A program made the translations under genes and the position numbers. The notes under the pieces were generated by a model. It did no database searches. It was given only the letters and a program-made list of their open reading frames with translations, and was not told the origin of the DNA. From Candidatus Zixiibacteriota bacterium (GTDB lineage Bacteria > Zixibacteria > MSB-5A5 > RBG-16-43-9), in assembly GCA_029858245.1 (NCBI GenBank), contig JAOUFL010000117.1:1-7231 (forward strand): a stretch of 7,231 nt of DNA. Reading direction: 5' to 3'. Positions 1 to 5,895 of this stretch are shown piece by piece. The number at the start of each line of letters is the position of its first letter. Within the stretch, counting starts at the first letter, position 1.

Positions 1-2
1 TG

Positions 3-1826
3 ATATCTGTTTCGGCATTCAGCAAGGAATATAACCAGGCATATGAGGATAAATTAATTCAGGATTTGGAGGGTATATATACAAGAGAAGCTGTGGCAAC
101 TCCGGATAATCCCACCGGACATCCCGTTTGCGCAACATCGATTGTTCTTCAGGCAAAGTATGACCTGCCATACCTGAGCGAGGAGGCTAAGAAAACCGTT
201 TCATCGTTACTTTCCAGACCCTCTCTTGCTTTTTATTATGATTCTCCTGCCGGGTATTTCAGAATTCATTATGATACAGCAGGTACAAACAGAGTTTACC
301 AGCCGTATGTGGACAGCAATGGAAATGGCGTTCCGGATTTCGTGGACAGCTGTGCCGTTATTCTGGATTATATCTGGTCAATAGAGGTGGACTCAATGGG
401 CTATACTCCTCCTCCATCAGATATCTGGTATCCGATATATGAAGATAATGGAGGGGATGGGAAATATGATATATACCTGCAAAACCTGGGTGCTGGTATA
501 TTAGGATTAGCTACTCCAGAAACCACACAGACAATAAGTGATTGGTCTTACACAAGTTATATTAAGTTAGACAATGATTATGTGGGTTACCCTTTTTTTC
601 ACACTCAATTTCAGTGGCTAATGGTAACGGCAGCCCATGAGTTCTTTCATACCATTCATTTCGGATATGATGCATTCGAAGGGGAGGAGGTTGGAGGTTA
701 TCTGAACCCGTACTGGATGGAGATGAGTGCTACCTGGATGGAAGATCAGGTTTTTGACGAGATAAACGATTATGTATATTATCTGCCGGCGTTTTTTAAC
801 AAACCCTGGCTTTCCCTTAGAACTTTTAATGGTAGCCATGAATATGGCTCCTGTATCTGGCCCATTTTTTTAAGCGAAAAATTCAAAACCCCGGATATCA
901 TAAAGGAGATCTGGAATGTCTGCGCACTGGACAAAGGGGATAATGTACTGGCTGCGACTGACCAGATATTGAGAGGTTCCAAATATACCAGTACCTTAAG
1001 CGACGCTTTTCGTGAATTTACAGTATGGAATTATTTTACCGCGGATAGGGCTAACCCTGAAGTAATGGGATTTTATTCAGAAGGACCTTCCTTCTGGGTT
1101 TCCGGAAATGCAATTAAAGTAAAGGAGACTGATATTCATTATGCGCTTACCAGCACCTATCCCATTAACGACAGTTCTATTTTATCACAGCTTCCCGAAA
1201 ATCTGGGAGCGAATTATATAGTATTCGAGCCGCTCATAGACTCCCTTGGGGGTTTAAAAATATTTTTTAATGGCAATATAAATGCAGACTGGATTAACTC
1301 TATAATAAGCTACCGGGGTATTGACATTCCTCCAGAGGATACAATCTTTCAGGACGGATTGGGAATAGTTTTTGACTGGGGGAGGTTTTCAGAGATTGTT
1401 ATGGTTGTTGCCAGAAGCGATTTTAATCTTTCGAATTACACTTATAGCTACACGGCAGAATATGATGACACTCTGGGTACCTGGGTTCCTCCGGCTAAGG
1501 ATATAATCCTTCAAAATTTCCCTAACCCGTTTATCATCAGGGACGATTACTCCACAACTAAATTTCCGCTGATACTGAAAGAAGCCACAGATGTTAAAAT
1601 CTCGGTTTTTAGTTCTTCTGGCGAGCTTATCTGGCTGAAGGAATGGCAGGATAAAATCGGATCTTTTACCCCGGATATTTTTCTTAATCACTGGGAGTCT
1701 ATTCCCTTTAAATGGGATGGCAGAAATATGCAGGGAGAGTATGTGGCATCAGGGATTTACATATATCAGATAGTAACGGGTAGCTCCTCCGTGATAAAGA
1801 AAATGGTGGTGGTTAATGAAAGGTAA
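3..1826 (+). CDS. Secreted MXAN_6640-like metalloprotease with C-terminal sorting-type domain (5' end missing)
   Basis: Probable exported zinc metalloprotease. The frame stays open from base 3, so the gene starts left of the window; the TTG at 66 is only an internal codon. The first visible residues (ISVSA, then FSKEYNQ) look like the end of a signal peptide with an AxA-like cleavage site. Numbering from the TTG: a Ca-site-like stretch DSNGNGVPDFVD at 83-94, the zinc motif HEFFH at 191-195, and WMEMSATWMED at 217-227, where E219 could be the third ligand as in gluzincins. The HEFFHTIHFGYD context and the downstream TWMED are what I know from the MXAN_6640 family of putative metalloproteases. 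From N484 (NFPNPF) to the end at 586 lies a FlgD-Ig-like/type 9 secretion sorting-like domain containing FKWDGRNMQGEYVASGIYIYQI. Family call is confident; the substrate is unknown. Secretion through T9SS is inferred, since no T9SS gene is in the window. Confidence 0.85.
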   Translation: MSVSAFSKEYNQAYEDKLIQDLEGIYTREAVATPDNPTGHPVCATSIVLQAKYDLPYLSEEAKKTVSSLLSRPSLAFYYDSPAGYFRIHYDTAGTNRVYQPYVDSNGNGVPDFVDSCAVILDYIWSIEVDSMGYTPPPSDIWYPIYEDNGGDGKYDIYLQNLGAGILGLATPETTQTISDWSYTSYIKLDNDYVGYPFFHTQFQWLMVTAAHEFFHTIHFGYDAFEGEEVGGYLNPYWMEMSATWMEDQVFDEINDYVYYLPAFFNKPWLSLRTFNGSHEYGSCIWPIFLSEKFKTPDIIKEIWNVCALDKGDNVLAATDQILRGSKYTSTLSDAFREFTVWNYFTADRANPEVMGFYSEGPSFWVSGNAIKVKETDIHYALTSTYPINDSSILSQLPENLGANYIVFEPLIDSLGGLKIFFNGNINADWINSIISYRGIDIPPEDTIFQDGLGIVFDWGRFSEIVMVVARSDFNLSNYTYSYTAEYDDTLGTWVPPAKDIILQNFPNPFIIRDDYSTTKFPLILKEATDVKISVFSSSGELIWLKEWQDKIGSFTPDIFLNHWESIPFKWDGRNMQGEYVASGIYIYQIVTGSSSVIKKMVVVNER

Positions 1827-1842
1827 GTCCTATTAAGTGTGT

Positions 1843-1900
1843 AAGGGTGGAGCTTGTCGAGTTTTACGAAATTCCGCTTAAAGTGTGTTACTCCGCCCTT
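1843..1900. repeat. Inverted repeat between protease and ECF gene
   Basis: AAGGGTGGAG (1843-1852) pairs with CTCCGCCCTT (1891-1900), ten base pairs with one G-U, around a 38-nt loop. The 5' arm can alternatively pair weakly with TTCCGC at 1872-1877. The similar words TTAAGTGTGT and TTAAAGTGTGT precede each arm. No T-run follows, so it is not a classical terminator. It may be a dispersed-repeat remnant or leader structure; no known riboswitch consensus was recognised. Confidence 0.45.
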
Positions 1901-1931
1901 CAGGCTTTACAATAGATGAGTTTGAAGACAA

Positions 1932-2474
1932 ATGACCTTCTCCGCAAAGAAGATAGCCAAGATGGGGGTATTAACCGCACTACCCATAGTTTTGAAAATA
2001 CCCATCTTTCAGATACCTAACGTGGAGTTTTTCAGCTTTGTAGTTTTCACCGCAGGGTTTTTGCTAGGAGCGATAGAAGGAGCGATTGTAGGCACCCTCT
2101 CGATGACTATTTATACCATAGTCAACCCTTATGGACCGCCTCCGATTCCTGTGGGAATTGCACAGGTAGTCTCTATGGCCCTGATCGGCATTTCAGGTGG
2201 TATATTATTTCATTTGATTTATTTGAGGCGAATAGAGAAGATAAACATTACCATAATGGCTGTAATGGGGACAGCAGGATTTTTGCTTACACTGGTTTAC
2301 GATATTTTGACCAACCTGGGTGTGGTCGTCGTGGCAGGTGAGTTTGTCCCGGTGATGATTGCAGGTATTCCTTTTGCTTTGTTACACCTGCTTTCCAATA
2401 CGATAATATTTATGGTTTTGTCTCCGGTAATATTTCGATTGGCAAAATTGGAAAAAAGGGGCGAATTTGCTTAA
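1932..2474 (+). CDS. ECF transporter S component (vitamin uptake)
   Basis: Integral inner-membrane substrate-binding subunit of an energy-coupling factor transporter. At 180 aa with about six hydrophobic segments (roughly 11-28, 33-49, 50-64, 74-97, 107-126, 138-170) it matches the usual S-component size and fold. The N-terminus MTFSAKKIAKMGVLTALPIV is typical: a basic start running into the first helix. A Gly/Ala-rich helix is followed by VNPYGPPPIPVGIAQ (64-78), and YDILTNLG lies at 123-130; this proline loop and YD-TN motif recur in S components. An in-frame TGA at 1923-1925 limits the start to ATG 1932; the Shine-Dalgarno is weak (GAAG). The 3' end overlaps the TonB-dependent receptor by 8 nt, so the two are probably co-translated and handle the same substrate. 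The substrate is not readable from sequence; a cobamide is a guess from the receptor partner. EcfA and EcfT are absent from the window, implying a shared module elsewhere. Confidence 0.85.
   Translation: MTFSAKKIAKMGVLTALPIVLKIPIFQIPNVEFFSFVVFTAGFLLGAIEGAIVGTLSMTIYTIVNPYGPPPIPVGIAQVVSMALIGISGGILFHLIYLRRIEKINITIMAVMGTAGFLLTLVYDILTNLGVVVVAGEFVPVMIAGIPFALLHLLSNTIIFMVLSPVIFRLAKLEKRGEFA
2456..2461 (+). promoter_or_regulatory. Shine-Dalgarno deciding the TTG start of the receptor gene
   Basis: AAGGGG lies five bases before TTG 2467, inside the last codons of the upstream ECF gene. It supports TTG as the start, because the next residues form a complete signal peptide and there is no nearby ATG in frame. 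Confidence 0.65.
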
Positions 2475-4386
2475 GAAAATCTTTTTAATATTTTCTGTTT
2501 TACTGATCCCCTGCAGTTATTCCTTTGCACAGGTTATCGATACGCTGTTTGTTCCCCCTGAAGATACAGTTTATTACGAAGAAAGCCTGACAGATAAAGT
2601 CTGTTCACTTTTTACTGCAAACTATATTATTTCCTCCGAGGATATCGAAAACTCAATTTACAGAAATCCGGGTGACCTTTTAAAGATGAACAGAGCAATA
2701 GATGTAACTGGCTATGGTCCTTATGGACAGCCTCAGTATGCTACTGTATGGGGCTCGACTTCCAGGCAGCTTTTGATATATCAGGATGGGATTTCTTTTT
2801 TTCAGCAGAATCTCTATATGCCACAGACCGGGGATTTCGACCTGTTCGATGTTCCTCTGGAGAATATCGAAAGTATAAGGATAATTGATAACCCGGTAGT
2901 GAATATTTTAGGTCCCGTTACCGGACTGGGTGGATTAAGACTGAAACCGAAAGACTATAAAACCGGAAAACCCTTTTCCAGAATAAATTTTGAAAAAGGT
3001 CCTTACGGTTTTAGAAGAACGCAGGTCGAGCTGGGAAGAGCTCTGGGGAAGAAAACCAGATTCTATTTTACCTATGGGCGAAAGAAATCGGATGGTTATG
3101 TAGATAACAGCGATTTCAAGTCTTTGTATTTAACCGGCAACATAAACTATAAAATAAAGAATAACTGGAGAACATCTTTCAGGGTTTATCACTACGAAAA
3201 CAGAGCAGGAAATCCTTTACCCTATGAGTCATCTGTTGACCTGAAGACAGAGGATGACAGATGGATTTTAGCTCTGGATTCTGAATATCGATTTAAAGAC
3301 AATTCACTGCTTAATATAGAAGCCTATTACAGTCATAGGCCTGCAAGAAGTTATAATGGGGGTTATTTTTTAGACAGGGAGTGGAAAGAAAAAGAATTCT
3401 ATTTAAAGGGAAGCTATGAATTCAATTGGAACAGTAATAATCAAACTCGATTGGAAGGTTTTCTGAGTAAACAAAAATTTAAAAACGAGCTGTATAGCAA
3501 TTCACCAGATAAAGGGTATCTCTCTTATCTACATTTTTTAAGATTATCTTCAGATATTGGTTTATTTTTGTTTCTCAAAGTTAACAGAAACCAGGGATTT
3601 GACTGGAATCTTTCTGGTGCTGGCGGAGCTTCTTATCAAGTGAGTAACGAGCTTAGTTTATTCTCGACTTTCTCCAGAGTCTTTTCTCATCCTACTTTAT
3701 ATGACAAATTTGTCAAAAGAAATGCTTATGCAGTAAATTCAGATTCCTTTTATTTTTCTTATTATGAAGCTTATAATTTTGATCTTAATAATGAGGTTCT
3801 TAATTCAGGCAGTTTTGGATTTTCCTGGATAAAAAACGATTTCGAGTTGAGAAATTCCTACTTTTTCTCCTGGAATTGTGATAATATAGAATGGGCTTTC
3901 TCCAGGACAGTTGATCTGCTGCCTGCTTACACTTCGATTAGATATCGATTCTATCCGTATAACCGTGAGAGGAAATTATTCGGTTTAAGTTTAATTTTTG
4001 ATTACCGGTTCTCGCCAGAATTCAAAAGCGGTTTTTCTTATGCTTATAAATGGAATCAGGTAGAAGACGAATATAAAGCTCCTTTCATCCCGGAGCACAG
4101 TCTATTCACCTATTTTCAGTTTTCGAAAGAATTTATGAAGAAGAAGTACGAGTTAAAATTCAGGCTGGAGCAGGAATATATCTCAAAACGATATCTTGCG
4201 GATTATAACCGGGACGAAGTGCCTTTTATTCTCCTTTTTAACTCTAAAGTCACCTTCAGGATACTGGATTTGCGTTTTTACTATGTGTTCGAGAACATCA
4301 CCAACGAGACTTACAGAACCAGAGGAGATTTTACAATGCCGGGAAGAACTTTATGGTTCGGATTAAGCTGGGATTTCTATGATTGA
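2467..4386 (+). CDS. TonB-dependent outer-membrane receptor, BtuB-sized
   Basis: Outer-membrane active transporter of 639 aa, close to BtuB in length. Residues 1-21 form a signal peptide (basic LKK, hydrophobic core, cleavage near SYSFA/QV). DTLFV at 25-29 could be a TonB box, as it resembles the DTLVV of E. coli BtuB, but this is only resemblance. The plug spans about 48-162: IISSEDIENSIYRNPGDLLK, then IDVTGYGPYGQ, LLIYQDGISF and VPLENIESIRII. The usual LYG..A.GGVINI ending of the plug is altered here to NILGPVTGLGGLRLKPK. The rest is aromatic-rich alternating beta-barrel sequence, ending NITNETYRTRGDFTMPGR and then LWFGLSWDF, the standard receptor C-terminus, with YD added after the final F. 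Overlap with the ECF S-component gene suggests a shared ligand, plausibly a vitamin. Receptor class is confident; the ligand is inference. Confidence 0.87.
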   Translation: MLKKIFLIFSVLLIPCSYSFAQVIDTLFVPPEDTVYYEESLTDKVCSLFTANYIISSEDIENSIYRNPGDLLKMNRAIDVTGYGPYGQPQYATVWGSTSRQLLIYQDGISFFQQNLYMPQTGDFDLFDVPLENIESIRIIDNPVVNILGPVTGLGGLRLKPKDYKTGKPFSRINFEKGPYGFRRTQVELGRALGKKTRFYFTYGRKKSDGYVDNSDFKSLYLTGNINYKIKNNWRTSFRVYHYENRAGNPLPYESSVDLKTEDDRWILALDSEYRFKDNSLLNIEAYYSHRPARSYNGGYFLDREWKEKEFYLKGSYEFNWNSNNQTRLEGFLSKQKFKNELYSNSPDKGYLSYLHFLRLSSDIGLFLFLKVNRNQGFDWNLSGAGGASYQVSNELSLFSTFSRVFSHPTLYDKFVKRNAYAVNSDSFYFSYYEAYNFDLNNEVLNSGSFGFSWIKNDFELRNSYFFSWNCDNIEWAFSRTVDLLPAYTSIRYRFYPYNRERKLFGLSLIFDYRFSPEFKSGFSYAYKWNQVEDEYKAPFIPEHSLFTYFQFSKEFMKKKYELKFRLEQEYISKRYLADYNRDEVPFILLFNSKVTFRILDLRFYYVFENITNETYRTRGDFTMPGRTLWFGLSWDFYD

Positions 4387-4404
4387 ATTATGAAATGATA
4401 ATTG

Positions 4405-4448
4405 TGTCATTGTGAGTAGTCCCTACAACGGCGGGACGACGAAGCAAT
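4405..4448. repeat. Degenerate CATTGCGAG / GAAGCAAT-type dispersed repeat
   Basis: TGTCATTGTGAG (4405-4416) and GACGAAGCAAT (near 4438-4448) resemble the two ends of the widespread bacterial intergenic repeat that reads CATTGCGAG...GAAGCAAT. Between them GTCCC (4419-4423) pairs with GGGAC (4433-4437). The copy is diverged (GTGAG rather than GCGAG), so it is probably an old insertion. The resemblance is from memory of such repeats and has not been searched. Confidence 0.5.
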
Positions 4449-4457
4449 ATATCAGTC

Positions 4458-4508
4458 GTAGTGCGAGGCTTAAGCCTCGCTTAAGCGACCCTAAAAGGGT
4501 CGCACTAC
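4458..4508. repeat. 51-nt nested palindromic element (cruciform-like)
   Basis: An outer stem GTAGTGCGA (4458-4466) / TCGCACTAC (4500-4508) encloses three back-to-back self-complementary blocks: GGCTTAAGCC (4467-4476), TCGCTTAAGCGA (4477-4488) and CCCTAAAAGGG (4489-4499). Every base belongs to one of these arms or their loops, giving a possible four-way junction. An alternative pairing makes GCGAGGCTTAAGCCTCGC (4463-4480) one perfect 18-bp palindrome. The word CAGTCGT occurs on both sides (4453-4459 and 4521-4527), which could be a duplicated target or chance. It lies between two genes and has no T-run, so a simple terminator is unlikely. It most resembles a REP-like dispersed element. Confidence 0.8.
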
Positions 4509-4564
4509 AGCTTGCAATTGCAGTCGTGGGTTAGCAGGATAAATTTTCAGCTTTTTAATGAACA

Positions 4565-4570
4565 AGGAGA
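4565..4570 (+). promoter_or_regulatory. Shine-Dalgarno setting the ATG start of the HD hydrolase
   Basis: AGGAGA within AAGGAGA sits four bases before ATG 4575. The frame is open further left to a TTG at 4512, but that extension reads into repeat-derived DNA and has no comparable ribosome site, so ATG 4575 is preferred. Confidence 0.75.
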
Positions 4571-4574
4571 GACT

Positions 4575-5120
4575 ATGAACAGGGAAGAGGCTTTAAATCT
4601 GGTCAAGTCAAAGGTGAAAAATAAAAACTTGATCAAACATATGCTGGCGGTGGAAGCCATAATGAGAAGACTGGCAGAAAATTTCAACGAGGAGGTAGAG
4701 CTCTGGGGTTTAACCGGGCTTTTGCACGATCTGGATTATGATTCTACAGTTAATGACTTCGCTAATCATGGTATCCTCACGACCGAATGGCTGAAAGATT
4801 ATAATCTGGATGATAAAATCCTTTATGCCATAAAAGCTCACCCCAGGCACGTTCCTCCAACTTCCAGACTGGACTGGGCACTGTTTGCCACTGACCCTCT
4901 TAGCGGGTTGATTGTAGCAGCTGCCCTGATGCATCCAACCAAGAAGCTAAAGGATGTTACTCCTGAGTTTGTGCTGAACCGTTTCAAGGAAAAAAGATTT
5001 GCCGCCGGAGCCAACAGGGAAGACATTAAAACCTGCGAGAAGATGGACTTATCTTTGGAAAAATTCGTGGAGCTGGCTTTAGAGGGGATGCAGAGAATTG
5101 ATTCAGAACTTGGTCTGTAG
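4575..5120 (+). CDS. HD-superfamily predicted hydrolase (COG2316-like)
   Basis: Cytoplasmic metal-dependent phosphohydrolase of the HD superfamily, 181 aa. Visible candidate metal ligands in order are H22, H51-D52 (GLLHDLDYD), H65 (NHG), H89 (KAHP) and D107 (ATDPLSGLI), which fits the HD pattern with extra histidines. The helical C-terminal part (about 121-181, including FKEKRFAAGANRE) fits the small stand-alone HD proteins grouped as COG2316, which are common in anaerobes and have no assigned substrate. No signal peptide, membrane segment or fused signalling domain is seen, so this is a single-domain enzyme. It is separated from both neighbours by repeat-bearing spacers and is probably its own transcription unit. 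Superfamily membership is confident; the reaction is unknown. Confidence 0.85.
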   Translation: MNREEALNLVKSKVKNKNLIKHMLAVEAIMRRLAENFNEEVELWGLTGLLHDLDYDSTVNDFANHGILTTEWLKDYNLDDKILYAIKAHPRHVPPTSRLDWALFATDPLSGLIVAAALMHPTKKLKDVTPEFVLNRFKEKRFAAGANREDIKTCEKMDLSLEKFVELALEGMQRIDSELGL

Positions 5121-5244
5121 CTGCCTGATTCATCAGGATATATTATGTTGAAAAAAAGTGAGTGTAGATATTTTGTTAATTGGTGGTTACCAGACTGTTA
5201 TCTTAATTTATTTTAGGTGAGTTGTCGGGTATGAGTAAACCTTC
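5121..5244. other. Spacer after the HD gene: short hairpin, no supported gene
   Basis: CCTGA (5124-5128) and TCAGG (5133-5137) form a small hairpin right after the stop codon. No T-run follows, so termination is doubtful. A 23-codon frame from ATG 5145 to TAG 5216 has AGGA six bases upstream and would encode a peptide with adjacent tryptophans (FVNWWLPDCYLNLF). It is too short to call a gene. Confidence 0.35.
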
Positions 5245-5340
5245 CCTTTATCCCCTCCTTAAGAAGGAGGGGAACATCATTTCCCTCTCCTTTGTAAAGA
5301 GTGGGACGGGTTGAAAATCCCGCCAGAGGCGGGGGTGAGG
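5245..5340. repeat. Composite dispersed repeat, intergenic copy (copy A)
   Basis: It begins with a perfect hairpin, CCCCTCCTT (5252-5260), loop AAG, AAGGAGGGG (5264-5272). An imperfect stem follows at about 5282-5306. Then comes GGTTGAAAATCCCGCCAGA (5309-5327), whose end forms the stem CCCGCC/GGCGGG (5319-5324/5328-5333) with loop AGA. The second half recurs inside the next gene at 5499-5553, with the 19-base word identical. It looks like a non-coding, REP/MITE-like mobile repeat; no transposase is in the window. Confidence 0.75.
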
Positions 5341-5351
5341 TTGTTAAGAAC

Positions 5352-5380
5352 TTAAAAAAGTGAAGGTAATGCTTTATACT
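5352..5380 (+). promoter_or_regulatory. Candidate sigma-70-type promoter for the DUF2279-MFS pair
   Basis: TTAAAA (5352-5357) and TATACT (5375-5380) are spaced by 17 bases, matching the -35 consensus at four of six positions and the -10 at five of six. Transcription would start near 5387, leaving a leader of about 10 nt before ATG 5397. The region is AT-rich, so a chance match is possible. Confidence 0.35.
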
Positions 5381-5396
5381 CTATCGTAATTAGAAA

Positions 5397-5894
5397 ATGC
5401 AAAAATTCGCTCAGATATTTTTTATTATAATTTTGTTTTTATATCCCTGTCAGGAAACCTGTGCACGGGATAAAAGTGTTAGAAGTTTTGCAGAATATCC
5501 CCTTTTTTATAAGGAGAGGGGCAGGTTGAAAATCCCGCCAGAAGTGGGGGGTAGATTTTATTTGTCGAGCATAAAACCTGCGGTTACCAGTCTGCTCATT
5601 TTAAGGAAGAAGAGTACTGAAGCACGCATGAAAGAGGATAAGTGGCTGGGCTGGGATAAATTCGGGCATTTTTTCATAAGCGGATTTCTGGCAGGGGCTT
5701 CATACTCCATCTATCACGAAAATTTCAACAACGATAAAAAGTCCTCATGTTACTTTGCCAGTATTCTCGCTTTAAGTATGGGTATTGGTAAGGAAATAAG
5801 CGATTCCCAAAAGACTCAAAATATATTCAGTTATAAAGACCTCATCTTCGATATTCTGGGAATTTCAGCCGGGCTCGTTATAGCGACTGATTGA
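5397..5894 (+). CDS. DUF2279 / YfiM-like exported protein with repeat-derived insert
   Basis: Small predicted periplasmic or envelope protein, 165 aa, function unknown. Residues 1-24 are a signal peptide (MQKF, hydrophobic IFFIIILFL, cleavage near ETCA/RD). The cysteines at 18 and 22 do not sit in a good lipobox. The conserved domain runs from about 80: DKWLGWDKFGHFFISGFLAG (81-100), then GIGKEISDSQ (129-138) and FSYKDLIFDILG (144-155), as in the DUF2279/YfiM family. Residues 35-53 (PLFYKERGRLKIPPEVGGR) are encoded by a diverged copy of the intergenic repeat just upstream, so the protein seems to carry an in-frame repeat insertion in a tolerant linker. ATG 5397 is chosen because it gives the signal peptide; the Shine-Dalgarno is weak. 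ATG 5628 (residue 78) is an alternative that would lose both signal and insert. The stop is one base before the MFS gene, implying an operon. Confidence 0.75.
   Translation: MQKFAQIFFIIILFLYPCQETCARDKSVRSFAEYPLFYKERGRLKIPPEVGGRFYLSSIKPAVTSLLILRKKSTEARMKEDKWLGWDKFGHFFISGFLAGASYSIYHENFNNDKKSSCYFASILALSMGIGKEISDSQKTQNIFSYKDLIFDILGISAGLVIATD
5499..5553. repeat. Dispersed repeat copy inside a coding sequence (copy B)
   Basis: The 5' part folds as CCCCTTTTTT (5499-5508) with AGGAGAGGGG (5512-5521), ten pairs including three G-U. The shared word GGTTGAAAATCCCGCCAGA (5524-5542) and the following G-run match copy A at 5309-5335 apart from two transitions (G to A, C to T). It is read in the +1 direction of the DUF2279 gene without a stop, whereas the aligned copy A has a one-base length difference and an in-frame TAA. 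Confidence 0.75.
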
Positions 5895-5895
5895 T

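Noticed and set aside
618..1691. Minus-strand reading frames inside the protease gene
   Set aside because: They lie wholly within a clearly coding + strand gene, lack recognisable domains and have low-complexity shadow-like composition.
1885..1913. TACAAT (1908-1913) as a -10 box for the ECF-receptor operon
   Set aside because: The matching -35 position (GTGTTA) is poor, so a promoter cannot be supported.
4458..4508. CRISPR repeat or terminator interpretation of the palindromic block
   Set aside because: There is only one unit without regularly spaced copies or spacers, and no T-run after the stem.
4512..4574. N-terminal extension of the HD hydrolase from TTG 4512
   Set aside because: The extension starts in repeat-associated sequence without a ribosome site, while ATG 4575 has AAGGAGA at proper spacing and gives the normal family length.
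5124..5137. Rho-independent terminator after the HD gene
   Set aside because: The stem is only five pairs and no T-run follows on the + strand.
5145..5216. 23-codon frame with AGGA upstream and adjacent Trp codons, reminiscent of a leader peptide
   Set aside because: Too short to support, no attenuator-like terminator follows, and the downstream gene is not a tryptophan gene.
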